From contig OZ024900.1 in the NCBI GenBank assembly GCA_964017195.1, forward strand, positions 29,590,641 to 29,654,640: 64,000 nucleotides of DNA, given 5' to 3'. This document shows, in pieces, positions 25,701 to 40,700 of this stretch. The position numbers were made by a program, and so were the translations under genes. Source of the DNA: Siderastrea radians. Taxonomy: Eukaryota > Cnidaria > Anthozoa > Scleractinia > Rhizangiidae. Each line of letters begins with the position of its first letter. Within the stretch, counting starts at the first letter, position 1. The notes beneath the pieces are model-generated. The model saw nothing but the letters and a program-made list of their open reading frames with translations. It was not told the DNA's origin and made no database searches.

Positions 25701-28700
25701 CAGAAATCAGAAACTAGAAAGAAGAAAATTTATTCCAAATTAAGCGGTTGAAAAAGCACTCATAAAATAGGTGATACACTGTTTTTGATTCTATGCTACA
25801 AAATGTACAAAGGTCATTTGAAACATAACCTATTTTGGCTAGGCGATTGTTAGTAAAAACTATATCGTTCAAGATCTTATACTGGAAACTCCTTACAAAA
25901 GTTTCAGACGAGCTAGATCTAACATTCAGAAAAGCTTTGGAAATAGCTACATCGTCCAGGCGAAATTCCTCCTTCCACTTAATAAAGCCTCTCGAGACCT
26001 TAGCTTTTTTCAAAATAAAGTAATTCATAAAAATGTTTGCTTCTACTTGTTAGAGGATTAAATACCGTTTCCCCACACTGAAATTCTAATGACACCAGTT
26101 CGTTCACATTAACCTCTAGAGTTCTTAATTCAGGTGGGATAGCCTGGCGAATTCCGGTCCAAACTAAGAAGTTTGTATTTTTCAAACCTTCTCTTCTTGC
26201 ACTGTTATAGGATTCTAAGTTATTCATATTAAATAGCATATGCTTGCAAATTAATATCCCGGCTTTTACGTTATGTAGATAGTATATGGTTTTACCATCT
26301 ATTTTAATGTTTTTATTGTTCCAAATAATGCATTCAGGAATTGGCGGTTTTGTCGAAAAGTCTGCTCTTAAATTTAAAATATGGAATTAATACTATATTC
26401 ATTAACGTCATAATTGCACTTAAATAAGAATCTTCCACCAAAGTTTTTGAGTAGATAGTTAACAAATACCTTCCATGGAGATGAACCTCCGGCAAAAACT
26501 CTGCCAAGCCAGGTTAATCTCAACAATTTAATTGAGCTTTCCAGGTCTACTAAGTTTAGGCCTCCATACTTAATGTAATTAATTGTTGCTAGTCGAGCTA
26601 TTTTATCAGGTCCTTTCCATAAAAAATTGTAAATAATGTTGTTAAATTCGACTGGAGTAAGCAATACCGAGAATACGTATAACATTTTTGGAAGCAAAAA
26701 AGTTTTGATGATTGTAACTTTACCGTAAAGCGACAGGCCTCTACAGCTCCACAGCCGCGTCTGAGTTTGGATATCTTTTAATTTGTCATAAAAGGTTTTT
26801 TGTAATTGAATATTTGCGTTAGAAGTAAAAACTGTCCCTAGGGCTTTAACGCTCTTACACCATGTCAACCCCAGAGGCGTTGCTGTGCTATCTCTTAAAG
26901 AGCCAATCCACATGGCTTCAGTTTTAGTGTAATTTACTTTCAAACCAGAACGGGCCCTGAATTAATCGAGCAGACGAAAAACAAGCTGTGCGCACTCAGT
27001 ATTAGGCACGAAAACAGTGAGATCATCCGCATATTGAACTAGCTTAAACTCTTCCTTTCCAATGTAGAGGCCTTGAATATCCGCATTGCTTTGAATTGCA
27101 ATTGCTATCATTTCCGCCGCAATAATAAACAAATAAGGAGATAACGGATCGCCTTGTCTTACTCCCCTTTGTACTTCGAAATACGGTGTACATAGTCCAT
27201 TATTTAACACACAACTGGATATGTTTGAAGAGAATGTTTCAATCCATCTAATAAGACCGGGGCCAAAACCGAATGCATTTAAACATTTTAGCATAAAATT
27301 CCAGTTAATACTGTCAAACGCTTTTTCAAAATCTATAAACAATAGTATACCCGGTATGTTTTGTTTTTTTGTATAATGCATTACGTCCAAGATCGATCTT
27401 GCTGCTTCACCGATAAATCTGCCTTTGACATACTTGTTTGAGTAGAGTTAATTATTTTAGGAAAACTGGGATAATTCTAGCTGCAATTACTTTAGATGCT
27501 ATCTTTGCATCCACATTTATTAAAGATATCGGTCTCCAATTTTCTAAGTAGTTCCTGTCTTTCCCTTTCTTTTCAATAAGAGTGATAATGGCTTGCTTTT
27601 GCGACGAAGACATCTCTTTGTTATCATACGCCTCATTGAACGAGTCAACCATAAATGCTCCAATGAGTGGCCAAAAAGTGCTGTAAAATTCTATAGGAAT
27701 GCCGTCATTACCAGGAGTTTTACCCGTTTGAAAAGAGCCCAAGTTTTTTTCGCATTCGTGAAAAGTGATTTTACCTTCACAGCTTGTCCTCAATAATCTT
27801 CGGGAAGCTTTGAGATATTAGGATTTTCCAGAAAGCGCTTGACTTCATCAGTATTGTGATTCATTTGTTGTCTTTCATACAATTTGCTGTAAAACGACTT
27901 TTGAGCGTTCATTATTCGGAAAGGATCTGTTGAAATCGTCCCACTTATGTATAGCTTTCTTATGTGTTTTTTGATACTATTGCGCTTTTCTAAATTTAGG
28001 AAATACTTGCTGTTCTTTTCCCCATGCTCGTGCCAGCGTACTCTCGAACGAACAATTATTCCCTCGACTGTTTCTTCATACAGTCTTTCCATTTCACTTT
28101 TTAGTTTTTCAATTTCCAGTTTTGTTACATTGGAAGGATTTTCCTGAAAACTATTTTATGCATCTTGTTATTTGGTGTTAAGTTTATTCTCTAGATCTTG
28201 ACGATCCCGGGAAATTTTCTTGGATAAAGAAATTGAATTCGTCTTACTTTTAAGGGGGGCGGGCGGGAGGACCCGGGGGTATAATCCCCTATATAAGGTA
28301 TACCGGTATGTGCTTCTGAATTGTGTTTGTTATAACGAAGATTCTATTCCATACATTTCACTCCAACTTTGACAGGGCTGAAAAATGTTATTTGTATCGG
28401 GGTTTAATTGTATTTTGGCCTGAAAAGGAGCGTGGGTTTAGAACAGCGGGCCATACACACCACCAAAAATTTGGATTCGTGCATAACTGGACATAACTTG
28501 GCGCTACTCGCCTCGCTTGCTATGTGTTCTTGTACGAATCCTGGAATAATCGTTATGCCTTAATATTCGTACTGTTTTTATCATTATCAGAGTGCTTTCA
28601 AAGCGCTGGCTTCTGTTGGTGCTAACGATGAAGACATCAGAAAAAAGGTACGCATGGTATCACACTTGAATTTAGACTCCATTTGTGTCGACATTGTGAC

Positions 28701-31700
28701 AAGCCATTCGATGTGAAATAATTACATATTATTAATATTTATAATAATATATAATATATATATATTAATAATAATATATAATATATATTAATAATAATAT
28801 TAATATTATAAAGGCAGTTAGGTATCTCATAACAGTGAGTGACACGACCTTAACCAAAACAAGATACTGCTACAAGGCTAATTAAATGTGAAAGAAAACT
28901 AAGAATGCAAGTCTTGTTAACACACCCGAAAATTCGTATCAGTATTCTAGTCACCTTATGCTGGGTATCCTGTGCTGGACCAGCATCCCATCCAATGGGA
29001 GTAGTAATACTCCTAGTGACTTCATACGGGGTGCTGGGTATCCTGTGCTGGGTGTCACCTTTGACCGTTTACATTTCGCTGCAGATAATAGAGATTGAGT
29101 GTACAATGGATCAAGTGGTATCAGGCCTGGAAGATCCCAACACAAACGTCAAGTTAGCAGCAGTGAAGTGTCTCCATAGTCTATCCCGCTCTGTTCAGCA
29201 GCTGAGAACAAGTTTTCAGGACACAGCAGTTTGGAAGCCGATCATGAAGCTATTACAGGATGCATCTGATAATATGATGACTGTTGCATCTTCTGCGCTC
29301 TGCAATCTGCTGTTGGAGTTCTCTCCTAGTAAAGAGGTACAGAACCATTTTAATGACACGCACTGTATATGGATACCCCTTATTTCAGACAGTTTTTCCG
29401 TCAATACGGACAGCGGACACTTTTCTCGTCTAGACTGAAACAGTCTTGTACAAAGTTATACCTGCCAAGTGTCACGCCTAAGGTGTGATTGTCACGCCTG
29501 CGGATCGAAAACTGCGATCCCACGCCTACTCACGCCTGCGTTCGCATTTCTCACGCCTGGTGGAAAAGTGTGAGCCATTACAGTCTTAACCGACTCCTTT
29601 TGAAAAAAAAAATTAAGTATTTAAATAAACTTGAACCAATGCGAGAAAATAATGATCGTACTTTCGCGAAATCTCGGATTTTAGTAAGGAAAGTCACTGG
29701 AGACATGGCCATAAATCGGAAAGTCTTCGGAACGTCTTCAGAAATCGTCAGACATCTTCGGAAACCGTCGGACATCTTCGGATATTATCGGTCCCGTACG
29801 AAAAATCTTGGCACTCTCGGGATAAAAATGTCACGCCTATGAAACACAAAAAGTTGGCAGGTATACAAAGTGTACCTTGTTTATTCAGACAATTAGGCTA
29901 ATTCTAGCCATTGAATCCTAAACAATTCAAGCTAATTGTAGTCAAGTGCGCTACATTCTCAGTATTTTTCTTTTAAATGGGGTACTATACTGTATTGCAC
30001 TTTCCTTTGAGAGGTAGAAAAGTCGTAAATTGCATGATTCATTAGAATCTTCTTAATGCGGACACGCTGTTAACACGGTCATTTTTCATTGTCGCTGTGT
30101 CCGTGTTATCGGGATTCAATTGTACATTTATGTTTAGGAGGCGTTCAGTTTCGGACCAAAGTTTGTCCGGAAACTGGCGAGTCCGAAATTTTTTATCATG
30201 CTGTCCTTTCAACCGGTCAGAAGTAGAACTAAAACCACGTTACTTTCCCGCGTTTGGCACCTATTTGATGCTTCCCGCGCATGGCGCATTTGCTTGTTTT
30301 CCCGCCTTTGTCACCTGTTGCATTTTCCCGCACTTTGCACCAGTTGCGTCTTTTTAAGTTTCCCGCGCTTGGCACTGGTTGCATAGTTTTGCTTCGAGTC
30401 CTGGTTGGTTCTTCGCGTAACTTAATTGGTCAAATGTGAATAACTGGTTTTTTGAGGTTTGGTCTTACGAAGACACCAGAAGCCAGTCTCATTACAAGCC
30501 TAGTTTCAGACGTATAGAACACCCTGTTAAAAACATGTTTTTGATTCTTATTTCTCATTTTAGCCCATAGTAGAGGCGGGTGCTGTGAACTTACTCTCAG
30601 ATTTGACCAGGCGGCAAGAAACTGCACTGCGGCTTAACGGTGTTTGGGCGCTAATGGTATGTAGTACAAAATCATACAAAACATGAGTGAACTGTTTAGA
30701 AAGAAGCCATGTGGTTGCTTTAAATGCAGAAGCTCTTGAAGTCGTAGCTTTCCAGTTCACGCTACTCCTTGTGATGACATCGACTGACGTTTCACCAACG
30801 TCGTCTCTGATGATGACTTCCGCTCAGGTTGTCGAAACGTCAGTAGTAGTAAGTCGGGCCCGTTTGTCACTCAGACTGGCTCCTGATTGGTCGAGAGCAA
30901 ATGGATGACGTCATATGATTTCCGGTGTGNNNNNNNNNNNNNNNNNNNNNNNTTTTCCAACTGGTCAGCGGTTTTTACCCACCTTGAGCCCACGATCCTT
31001 TTTTCCCACTGGTCAGCGGTTTCCCATCTCAAACCACGTGACTTCCGGTTCCCATGAGCCCGCCATCCTCTTTTGCCCACTGGTCAGCGGTTTCCCACAC
31101 CGGAAATCATATGACGTCATCCATTTGCTCTCGACCAATCAGGAGCCAGTCTGAGTGACAAACGGGCCCGACTTACTACTGTCAGTCAATGTCATCACAA
31201 ACAGTCCTTCTCAGGACTACACTCACCCGGACGATCATAATTTACCGACTGATGATATGACTCCTGGGTTCAAACCAGTCTAAACATTTCGGTAGTGTAA
31301 ACTTAGATAAGTAGCGTACAGTTGGCTAGAATCCAGTCATTTAGTGAACTGTTTAAACAGTACTGTTCTCTTGTTTATTCCGTTGAATAAACATCAATTA
31401 GCCACCGTCTCGAAGTGGGCGTAAACCGGTGCGATACAGGTGGCCTACACCGAATCGAAATTCTCATTTCGGTTCAAAAACTCATATCGGCATAATATAA
31501 AACGGGCTATGACTGTTCGTTTCAAAAATGATACTTATGCCACCATGAAAACGGTTTATGTAAAAGTGGCAGAAATTTTCCTTCTCGTACCGTACTTGAA
31601 AGCCTTACCGCTAATGTGTAAACATTCTCTAAATCGTAGAGGTTAATTTTCCATTCTTCTATCACTAATTTTCCGGTTGAACCTGAATTAGCTTGCCTAC

Positions 31701-34700
31701 AAAGAAATTATTTGTATTTTTTTCGTAGAACATGGCGTATCAAGCGGATGACGTGACTAAAAACAAAATTTTAGAAGTGTTGGGACCAGAGCAGTTATTC
31801 AGGTGAGAATATATCCCCGTCCGGTTTAATCCTTTAACACCCAACATGAAAATGCATATTCTCCTTACTGTTCTCCATACATTTCTTATCTTTAACAATC
31901 GCAAGGGGTTAGGTTATGGGAGGGAGAGTACTAAAAAAATTTGACGGTTGGACGAAAACAAAACGTAGAGGTCAGTCTAAGAAAGTGATTGTCCGGTTTT
32001 GTTCAAGACACTATACTATAACAGTTAAACTAAAAATAAGTTTCTTTGGCCTAGGTGGCCAGGATGGAAAGGGATTACGACTTAATAACTTAAGCCGTTT
32101 TCAATTTTTGCGGTTGTCTTGAAACATCGTAAAAAAATTATTATGGATTGCTGTCTTTGTGAAAATTTCTTGATAGTATCTTCCTCTTTGACAAAACGCT
32201 GGCAAAATCCTGTGATATAGTCCCTAAAATCACTTGACGTTGACCAATCACCAATCTTCTTAATTTTGCAGTTTTGGAGGGGTGCATTTCGCGATACTAA
32301 ATTTAAATTTTGGGGGGAAGTTCAAGCTTCTAACAAAAAGACCAGCAAATAAGCGAAAATTTGATGTTGGGAAAATTGCCTGCAATAATGTAACAAGTTG
32401 GGACGGAACAGAATTATCCTCTGGACAAATTTTTTCGCCCTCTGAACATTCCAAGCAGAACATTTTACTTATTTGCATGTGCTTATTATCTCAGCAGTCT
32501 TCTTGATGATCCCGACACTCAAGTGACGATGAAAACTCTTGGATTAATGAGGAATCTTCTGTCAGGAAGAGAGGTAACGCTTTTGTACTAAAATGTCCCC
32601 TGTGTATGTCAGAAATACAGTGGAACCTTAAGTTAAAAAAAGACCTTCCTTCGGCGAACTGCCTTCTCTTAAGCGGACACTCAATCATAGATACAAACCT
32701 AAAGAAAAACTAAGAATTTAACCTTCCTGTGCATTCCACGCGAGGGTGACTCGCACGCAAGCCTCGCAAGCCCGCCGAAAAACCCGCCATGTTGAAAAAC
32801 CCCGACATTAACAAAAAAAAAAAAAAGAAACGCTTTTAGCATCGGCGACCAAACTGAGCGGCCAAACTCTCAGGCATTCACAGCCGACGGTAAGGCGCGT
32901 GCGTAGATTCCCGCTTAGGGTACAAAGAGAAAATAAAGACAAATGTGGAAAGGTGAACTTAAACTGCAAAACTTAACGCCGTTTCTAAAACCTTAGACTT
33001 TCTACGTCGAATGTGGGTTTCAACTGAAGAAGCTGTAAGTGACAAATTCTTTTAGCGTAAAATCCGGCTTTCCGGGCCATTTTCATACGAACTTTACGCT
33101 CGTAAATGTTTAAGGTGAATCAAATTATAAGGCCTTAACCCTTTCACTCATTGATTACTTTTATTCTTTTACATTTATTAATATACACGTACACGTTTTA
33201 ACGAGAACTTGTGTACTCCTGGGTGCTGCGTGTCGAAATAAAATTTGATTTGATTTGATTTGATTTGATTTCACTCCCAGAGTCAATTATGGAGACATGT
33301 AAAGTAGTTCTAACTTTTGAGTCTGTGGGCGAAATCCTATGGTGTGACATTCAAATGAAATCTCTTTGGCAGTTCTTTCGCATGGTGCTATTTGTTTTGC
33401 AGAATTTGCAAAAATGAAATTTCTTTTCTTGAGATTTTACTCTGGACACTACTAGGAGTGAAAGGGTTGAAAAAGAGCTGAGAAGCGCACTTTTTGTTCA
33501 GCGGAGCTAAACGCGGTTTTGTTTTGTTTGTTTGTTTGTTTGTTTTTTTCAAACTGGCAGCCATTTCCACGGGACTTTTCCAATTAGGAGAACTTGAACT
33601 AATGGCTTAGCTTCAATCTGTCAAAGAGGGAAAATTTGCTGGAAACTTAATAGAATCTGGTAACGAGTCTTTACTCTGATATAATGAGCATCTATAGCAT
33701 CTGCATTGTGTTGTTGATCAGTCTCCCTCTTCGTATTCGTGCTCGCCCCAGACCTCTTTTGGTGAGCTCAAACTATCAATTCTTGAAATCTCAGTTCTGA
33801 GAGCTGGTGTAACGATAATGAAACAATCTACTCTTGTGGATAATATCTTCATTTTTACGCTGTCTTCGAGACAGTTTGTAACGAGACATCCCATTTTCTT
33901 ATATTATAAGGTTCTATCCTCAGTTTTTTGTGATCAATGTCAGTGTAAAATGAATACACATTTCTGTTTATTCAAACTAAATCTTTTTCGTGCAGGATTA
34001 CACAACTTTCATCATCTGTCTACAAGAAAGTTAAAAATGATCCTATGCGATATAAACCCGATATATCCACCCTTAGATTTAATATGACGTCAAAGTGTTT
34101 CCTACAGTTATCTGTGATCAGTGGCTAAAATGTACTTACATTTATGCCGCACCTTTCATGTTGTTTCCCATTCGATATATACTCGTTATATCCTTCTTCA
34201 GATCTCACGACAGGTTGGCAGGTTCTGTCTAGTAATTTATGATCGATGTGTTAAATGTACATAAAATTATCATAATTCAAATCAGTTTCATCCTTTTTAT
34301 GCAAGATTACACGCTTTTCATCATATGTATACATGACAGTTTAGCACAATCCTGATCGATATATAGTTAACCCGATATATCCTTCTTAAGATCGGATGTT
34401 ACAGTATAGTGCTACCCAAGTTATCTGCTATCAGAGAGTAAAATGTTGAGATTATTAATGTTCACTTATACTTAATAGTTTTTTTTATGTAGGACTACGC
34501 TCATGGACTTGATAGCGCATTACTAGTTATTACCTCGAGGTCTCAAAGTACAGTTCTCGCTTTTCTAAACTGCTGGAGAAATTCAGTTCAAATAAGAGCG
34601 CTACGGGAATTTACTGCTTGTTAGTTTTCAGTAAGATTGGTAAAACTTCAGGATTTCATCCCGCGCCCATAAACTCTAAATTGAACTACCATCAACTTGT

Positions 34701-37700
34701 AGCGACGCTCCTTGTCGCTCGTTGCAGAAACCGGAATAAAACATCTTGCACTAGAATTATATACTTGTAGAGTTTGGCTTGCAGTATTCACGCCATCCAC
34801 GGTTTCTGTTGACCCATATGCTTCGTTCTTGAAAACAGTCTCTGTCGAATGTTCCAATCCAGCATTAGTTCTAGACGCCCTGTCTGACTTCTGCGGCAAC
34901 GCGTAATGCATTTTTTCCCAAAACCACTTGTTGCTGATACTCAAATATGTATTAGTGCGCATGTACAGTTTTATTTCGTCATCCAGCTCGGCAATGTTGA
35001 CGTCATCGAACAGAATAAATTATCAAATAATTCATGCGATCTTCTAGAACCTTCCGGTGAGCTGCGCGAAACTCCAGCAAACACCATTCGCTCTTGATGA
35101 AGTTGCGAGATAGCACCATGATCATGCGTTTGCTTTGGTTAACGCTGTTCAAAATGTTTTCCTGGATTGGCGCACCTACCAAGAAGTCTCGGTGATGAAT
35201 GCAGTTTGTAGGGAGGATCATGGTTTTCTAGTCGCAGTCGCAGCGTATTTAGAACCCACTCATAATCGCCGCCACTGTAGGATACAAACGCATCGTATAT
35301 CTTGGTGGGATCCGAGTCATCTATGCGATCGAACGGGTGCCAATTGAAGTGGGTGTACATAAAGACTTTTACTTCACCACGGTACTTATACGCAAGGGTA
35401 AAAACAATCAAAACCACGGCCAAAAACACACCAAGAGTGATTGCAATTATTTTGAAAGTCTTTTCCTTTATTATAGATTGTGTAGAAGAGCGATTGTTAT
35501 TTTCTTCTTTGCAAACAAACTCTTCATCAGGCAAAGTGTATATCGCTTTTCCCTGAGCATTCTCGGAGATACAAAGAACATTGTCAATGTTTTGTATGCG
35601 AGCTTGTTGCCTCTGTAACCATTTCTTCATCCATTTTGTTGTGCAGTCGCATTTGAAGAAGTTGTGATGCAGCGCTAGAGTCGTTAAGGTAACATTTTCA
35701 ATATTTCTTGGCAAATTAGTCAGTTTGTTTGAGTCGATGAACAGAATTTTTATTCGCCGTAGCCTTTGCACTGTAGACGCGTTTAACACTCCAATTTTGT
35801 TGTGTGTTAAATACAGGGCTGTGACATTTTCCAAATAAAGATAGGGAGGTATCTCCCGGATGTTGTTGTTCTGCAAGTGAAGCTCTATTTGACCGCGTGG
35901 AACTTTGCGGGGCATGGTGACTAGATTCCTTTGTTTGCAATCAAACTCCGCAGTCCTGTCCGATGCACGCACGAGACACGTGCATTCTTTTGGGCAGTTT
36001 TGTAGATTTCTCTGACATTTGAATTGATGTTCGTCCACAGAAAGGACATGTTTGTCTTTCAGTTCAATTGGAGCCGCGCATTTCCAAGATAAAAACTGTT
36101 TAGATTGTACTCCCGCGTTGTTTTGCATCAACGAGCGAAGCCAGCGAACTAGAGCCAGTATTTTGCAGTCGCAAAGAAGGGGATTCCCCGTCATATTGAT
36201 TTCGTAAGCTCTCAAAAGTAGCTCAAACATGGCACGCTTAGTTCCCTCAATGTTTATGGTAGTGAAATTGTTGTGTGCGAAGCTGATCTGCCTGACTTCC
36301 GGCGAACTAACTGTTTTGTGATGTTGATAAGAGAAAAAAGAGGAATCCAGTCGTTGGACCAAATTGTTAAGGTTTTGAAAAGTCAGGGGATTAAACGACA
36401 AATCAATAATATTTGCTTCTGAATGCAATAGCAGTGACCTTGGAATACGGTTTATTTTGTTGTTTTGGAGGTAAATTTGGCGTAGTGAACTGGAGTCAAT
36501 GGGCAAGGCTTCGTCATAAATTTGAGAGATTTGATTAGCTTCTAAATGCAAGATTTCGAGGCTTTTAAGGTTGCCAAATAAATCTTCTGGAATGAAGCTG
36601 AGTTTGTTATGATTCAAGTCGATGCGTTTGATTTGCGTCTGGCTTTTAAAGAGTTCATCTGGGACCGCTGAGAAGTTATTGTGATCGAGCTTCAACTCAA
36701 GCAAATCATCGAGTCCGTGAAACAGTTCTGAAGGTAAATTTTCCAGTTTGTTCTTGCTGAGATTGATTACTTGAATTCCCTTCAAATTGCGAAAACACGA
36801 TGGCCCAATAACCTTCAAACCGTTTCCTTTGAGACTCAGTTTATTCAGAAATCCACGGAATTCGTACGTCGATAAATCTTCGATGTTGTTGAACGCCAAA
36901 TCGAAAAAGCGTCGGTAAATCTTCGAGTATGCGATAGTGCCGCGTTGGTAACGATGATTTCCAATTAGAGTTCTACTCAGCCCTCTTGGCAGCTGAAGGG
37001 TGGAGTTGTACCATGGAAAAGGTGGCGGTTTTGTCAAATTGTTGTGCGCCACTTCAAGCGATTGAAGTAACGGCATGGTTGTTTGTAACTCTGCAGGAAC
37101 AGAGGTAAGCTGCATGTGGGAGAATTGGACCTCCGCCATTCTTGGCCAGAGTGATGTCGTAAATATGCTGGGAAGTTTGTGTGATATAGTTTTGTAAAAC
37201 ACTAGAGAACCAATGTTCTCTAATTTATGACAAGAGCTGTTTCTCATTTGAGAACTTTTATCGTCGAGCAAAGTGGTATTTTGCAACATGTAAAACACCC
37301 GAAAATCCGTAGGTGTTCCCCATCGAGAAATATCTTTGACAGATACGTTACAATGTCCTTGTAATTACAAATAGAAGATAGCGTTTCTCTTTGTTGCATT
37401 TTGCGAGTTGTTGAACACAATGTGCATTGGAGTAGAACACAAGGCCCCAAAATACAACACAATATCGCGGTTCGTTGTTATTGTCTTCAGTATCCAAGTG
37501 ATATCCGTGAAGCATTTGTCACGAATCTTGTTACTTTTAAGTAAACATTTTACGGCTTGCGTAGGAACGGAACCGTTTGCAGTTTCGAAGAACGATGGCG
37601 ATGATATTAAGGTGTTTCGATACAGTTTTTTGGGACCATACCTAACTTTTTGAATCGGCTCTTAGACAGTCTTCTTCTTGTCGGATCAACGTGAAATTTG

Positions 37701-40700
37701 CAATGCTTGTTGGTTTTGGATTGAACTTAAGAGTGGTTTACATTTTTGAAAATCGATATTTCCATGACAACGATAAAAATTCTCGAAAACAGTAAAATTG
37801 AATTTTTTCGCGATCCAGATTTCAATTTGAAAAGCAAATACCAACATCTTAAACTGTGGTGTATGGCAAACAAAATATAGAAGAATAAAATATTTCTGTA
37901 TGTTTGTTTTGAAGTAAATCGCAAAAACACTTCTAACCTTAGTTTTTGCATAATAATACTAAATGCATTGAAAAATAATCAATGCTTTGATAAAATGGCA
38001 AGAAAATACTGTTAAAATGTGTCTTCTACTTACTATTTTACGCCTAGAAAGTTTTGTTAAAACTGGTGTTCGCGATCTCGAGAAGGAATTGTTTTTCTAA
38101 GATCATTCGCGTAATAATTTTGTGGTAACTCCTGAATTTGAGCGCTTTTGCGAAAATTTTAAGAACGGCTCGATATATTTTTTTATAACATTAAATACGC
38201 GTGCTTGATGATGTGACCAGTTTTAGTATTGAGTCTTATTAACATTGATTCACTGGATCACTTTTAAATTACACGTTACCACCATTTTCACTACTACGCG
38301 ACTTTTCTTTTCAAAACACCTCTGAGCACTTTGCAATACGCTTCCGTCAATCATACCTTATATGGAAAGTGTGTGATGTTACCGCAATTGAATTGAGCTC
38401 GAAGGAATAAGGATGGCGCCAAATTATCCCCTAAATTTGCGCTGGCGAGTCATATATTGACTAGTAAGAGGCTTTAGAGTCGTTGATGTTGCAAGAATAC
38501 TTCACGTTTGGCAGATATTTGTAAAGAAATTTCGACATTTCTTCAGAATTAAATACCCGCTCGGTGGATTATCCTATGCGGTGGATGGTAAGCGTGCGTT
38601 TAAACTCGCGAATAAGCTAAACCAAAGTGTGAAGTAATAATTCTAGCTTTTCTGACCTGAAAATAGCAGACGACATATTCACCACGAGTATAAATCTGGC
38701 AATATCCCGAAGTGTACGAGGACGAAATTCAGGAGTGGATAGAGTATGCAACGGGAAAACGAATCATGATCGGCGTGCGATCAACCGATTCGTGAAGGAA
38801 ATGGGTTTTACAAGAAGAAAGGTACGTATGACTAGCTGCATTTTTTTGGAAGGAACACTGCTAATTCTAATCACCTATCACCTCCGGAATGAACTGAAAA
38901 AACAAAATAAAGCATAAGCTTATAATGCGCTTATAACGTTTGTTGTTCTACGTTTCGAGAATGTAAACATATAACGCTGTGACATGACAGGGAAATTGTT
39001 ATTTCTACAAGCGGGAACGGGGAATCGAGGAAAATATTTAAGCTTACTTTCAAGTTACTTCTTCGTTATAACTCAAGACGATTGCCAAAGAACGTGATGA
39101 GGGAAACAGGACGATGTATTGTCGTAGGATCGCTGAATTTGACCGAGAACAGTTGTTATTTATAGATGAATCTGAGAAGTTCTGATTCATCTATAAATAG
39201 CAACTGTTCTCGGTGAAATTTAGCGATGACCCACGATGATACATCGCCCTATATTTCACTTATCACGTTCTTTGGTAATCACAGTGAGCTATAACGAAGA
39301 AGTTAACATGAAACTGTGCTTAAATATTTTCCTTGATATTTCCCCGTTCCCGCTTTAATTTTATAAATAACGATTTTTCAGATTTTTCTTGCTAGCATGT
39401 CACAGCGTTACCGGTAACATTCACGTAGAACAATAAACGTTATAAAGCGCTTATGCTTTGCTTTTCATTCCATTCCTCGGGTGATCCATTCCTTGGGTGA
39501 TAGGTGACTAGAATTGGCATCGTTTCTTGCAAAAACAATCCAACAAGTCCTACGTACGTTTCTTCAGCTTTCTTCTTGTCAAACCCATTTTCTTCACGAA
39601 TCGGTTGATCGCACGCCGATCATGATTCGTTTTCCCGTTGCATACTCTATCCACTCCTAAATTTCGTCCTCGTACACTTCGGGATATTGCCAGATTTATA
39701 CTCGTGGTGAATAACATGTCGTATGCTATTTTCAGGTCAGAAAAGCTAGAATTTTTACTTCACACTTCGGTTTAGCTTATTCACGAGATTAAACGCAAGC
39801 TTACCATCCACCGCATAGGATAATCCACCGAGCGGGTATTTATAAATTCTGAAGAAATGTCGAAATTTCTTTACAAATATCTGCCAAACGTGAAGTATTC
39901 TTGCAACATCAACGACTCTAAAGCCTCTTACTAGTCAATATATGACTCGCCAGCGCAAATTTACGGGATAATTTGGCGCTATCTTTATTCCTTCGAGCTC
40001 AATTCAATTGCGGTAACATCACACACTTCCCATATAAGGTATGATTGACGGAAGCGTATTGCAAAGTGCTCAGAGGTGTTTTGAAAAGAAAAGTCGCGTA
40101 GTAGTGAAAATGGTGGTAAAAAGGACGTATGAATCGACGGAAAAGCTTGCGTCACGTATTAACAGTTGGCAAGTAAATGCTAATATATTCAAAGTAATGC
40201 GCAATGCATTCTTCCGTGATTTTTACTTTTCGTTGTAATCTACAGTGCATCTACAGTGCAACAAAGAACAAAGAAACCAGATTAAAATCACGATGCAATG
40301 AATTACGCGTTACTTTGAATATATTAGCATTAACTTGCCAACTGTGAATTTGTAACGCAAGCTTTTCCGTCGGTTCATACGTCCTTTTTAACGTTAAATC
40401 TAAAAGTGTTCCAGTGAATCAATGTTAATAAGACTCAATACTAAAATTAGTCACGTTGTCAAGCAGGCGTGTTTAATGTTTTTAAAAAATCTAACGAGCC
40501 GTTCTTAAGATTTTCGCAAAAGTGCTCAGATTCAAAAATTACCACAAAATTATTACGCGAATGATCTTAGAAAAACAATTCCTTCTCGAGATCGCGAACA
40601 CCAATTTCAACAAAACCTTCTAGGCGTAAAATAGTAAGTAAAAGATACATTTTAGCAGTATTTTCTAGCCATTTCATAAAATCATTGATTATTTTTCGAT

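Larger units (their letters stand above)
12180..28590. other. ARMC8 intron of 16.4 kb carrying antisense NHL-like genes and a LINE
   Basis: It holds the intact NHL-like gene, its frameshifted paralogue, an orphan promoter, a LINE and several MITEs, all listed separately. Bases 12180-12900, 15450-16210, 16620-17340 and 18300-19300 hold nothing I can name. A C-run and 'cccctggggaaaattttgag'-type repeat lies at 15235-15390, with related pieces at 17210-17345. Confidence 0.65.

Noticed and set aside
29336..29438. Extension of the ARMC8 exon open frame past 29336 to a stop at 29438
   Set aside because: The homology stops exactly at SPSKE, where a GT donor stands, and resumes in frame at 30564.
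37244..37462. Open frame on the - strand beside the Toll pseudogene that also occurs at 53842-54060
   Set aside because: It is the same shadow frame of the receptor ectodomain in both copies; the real frame is a different one.
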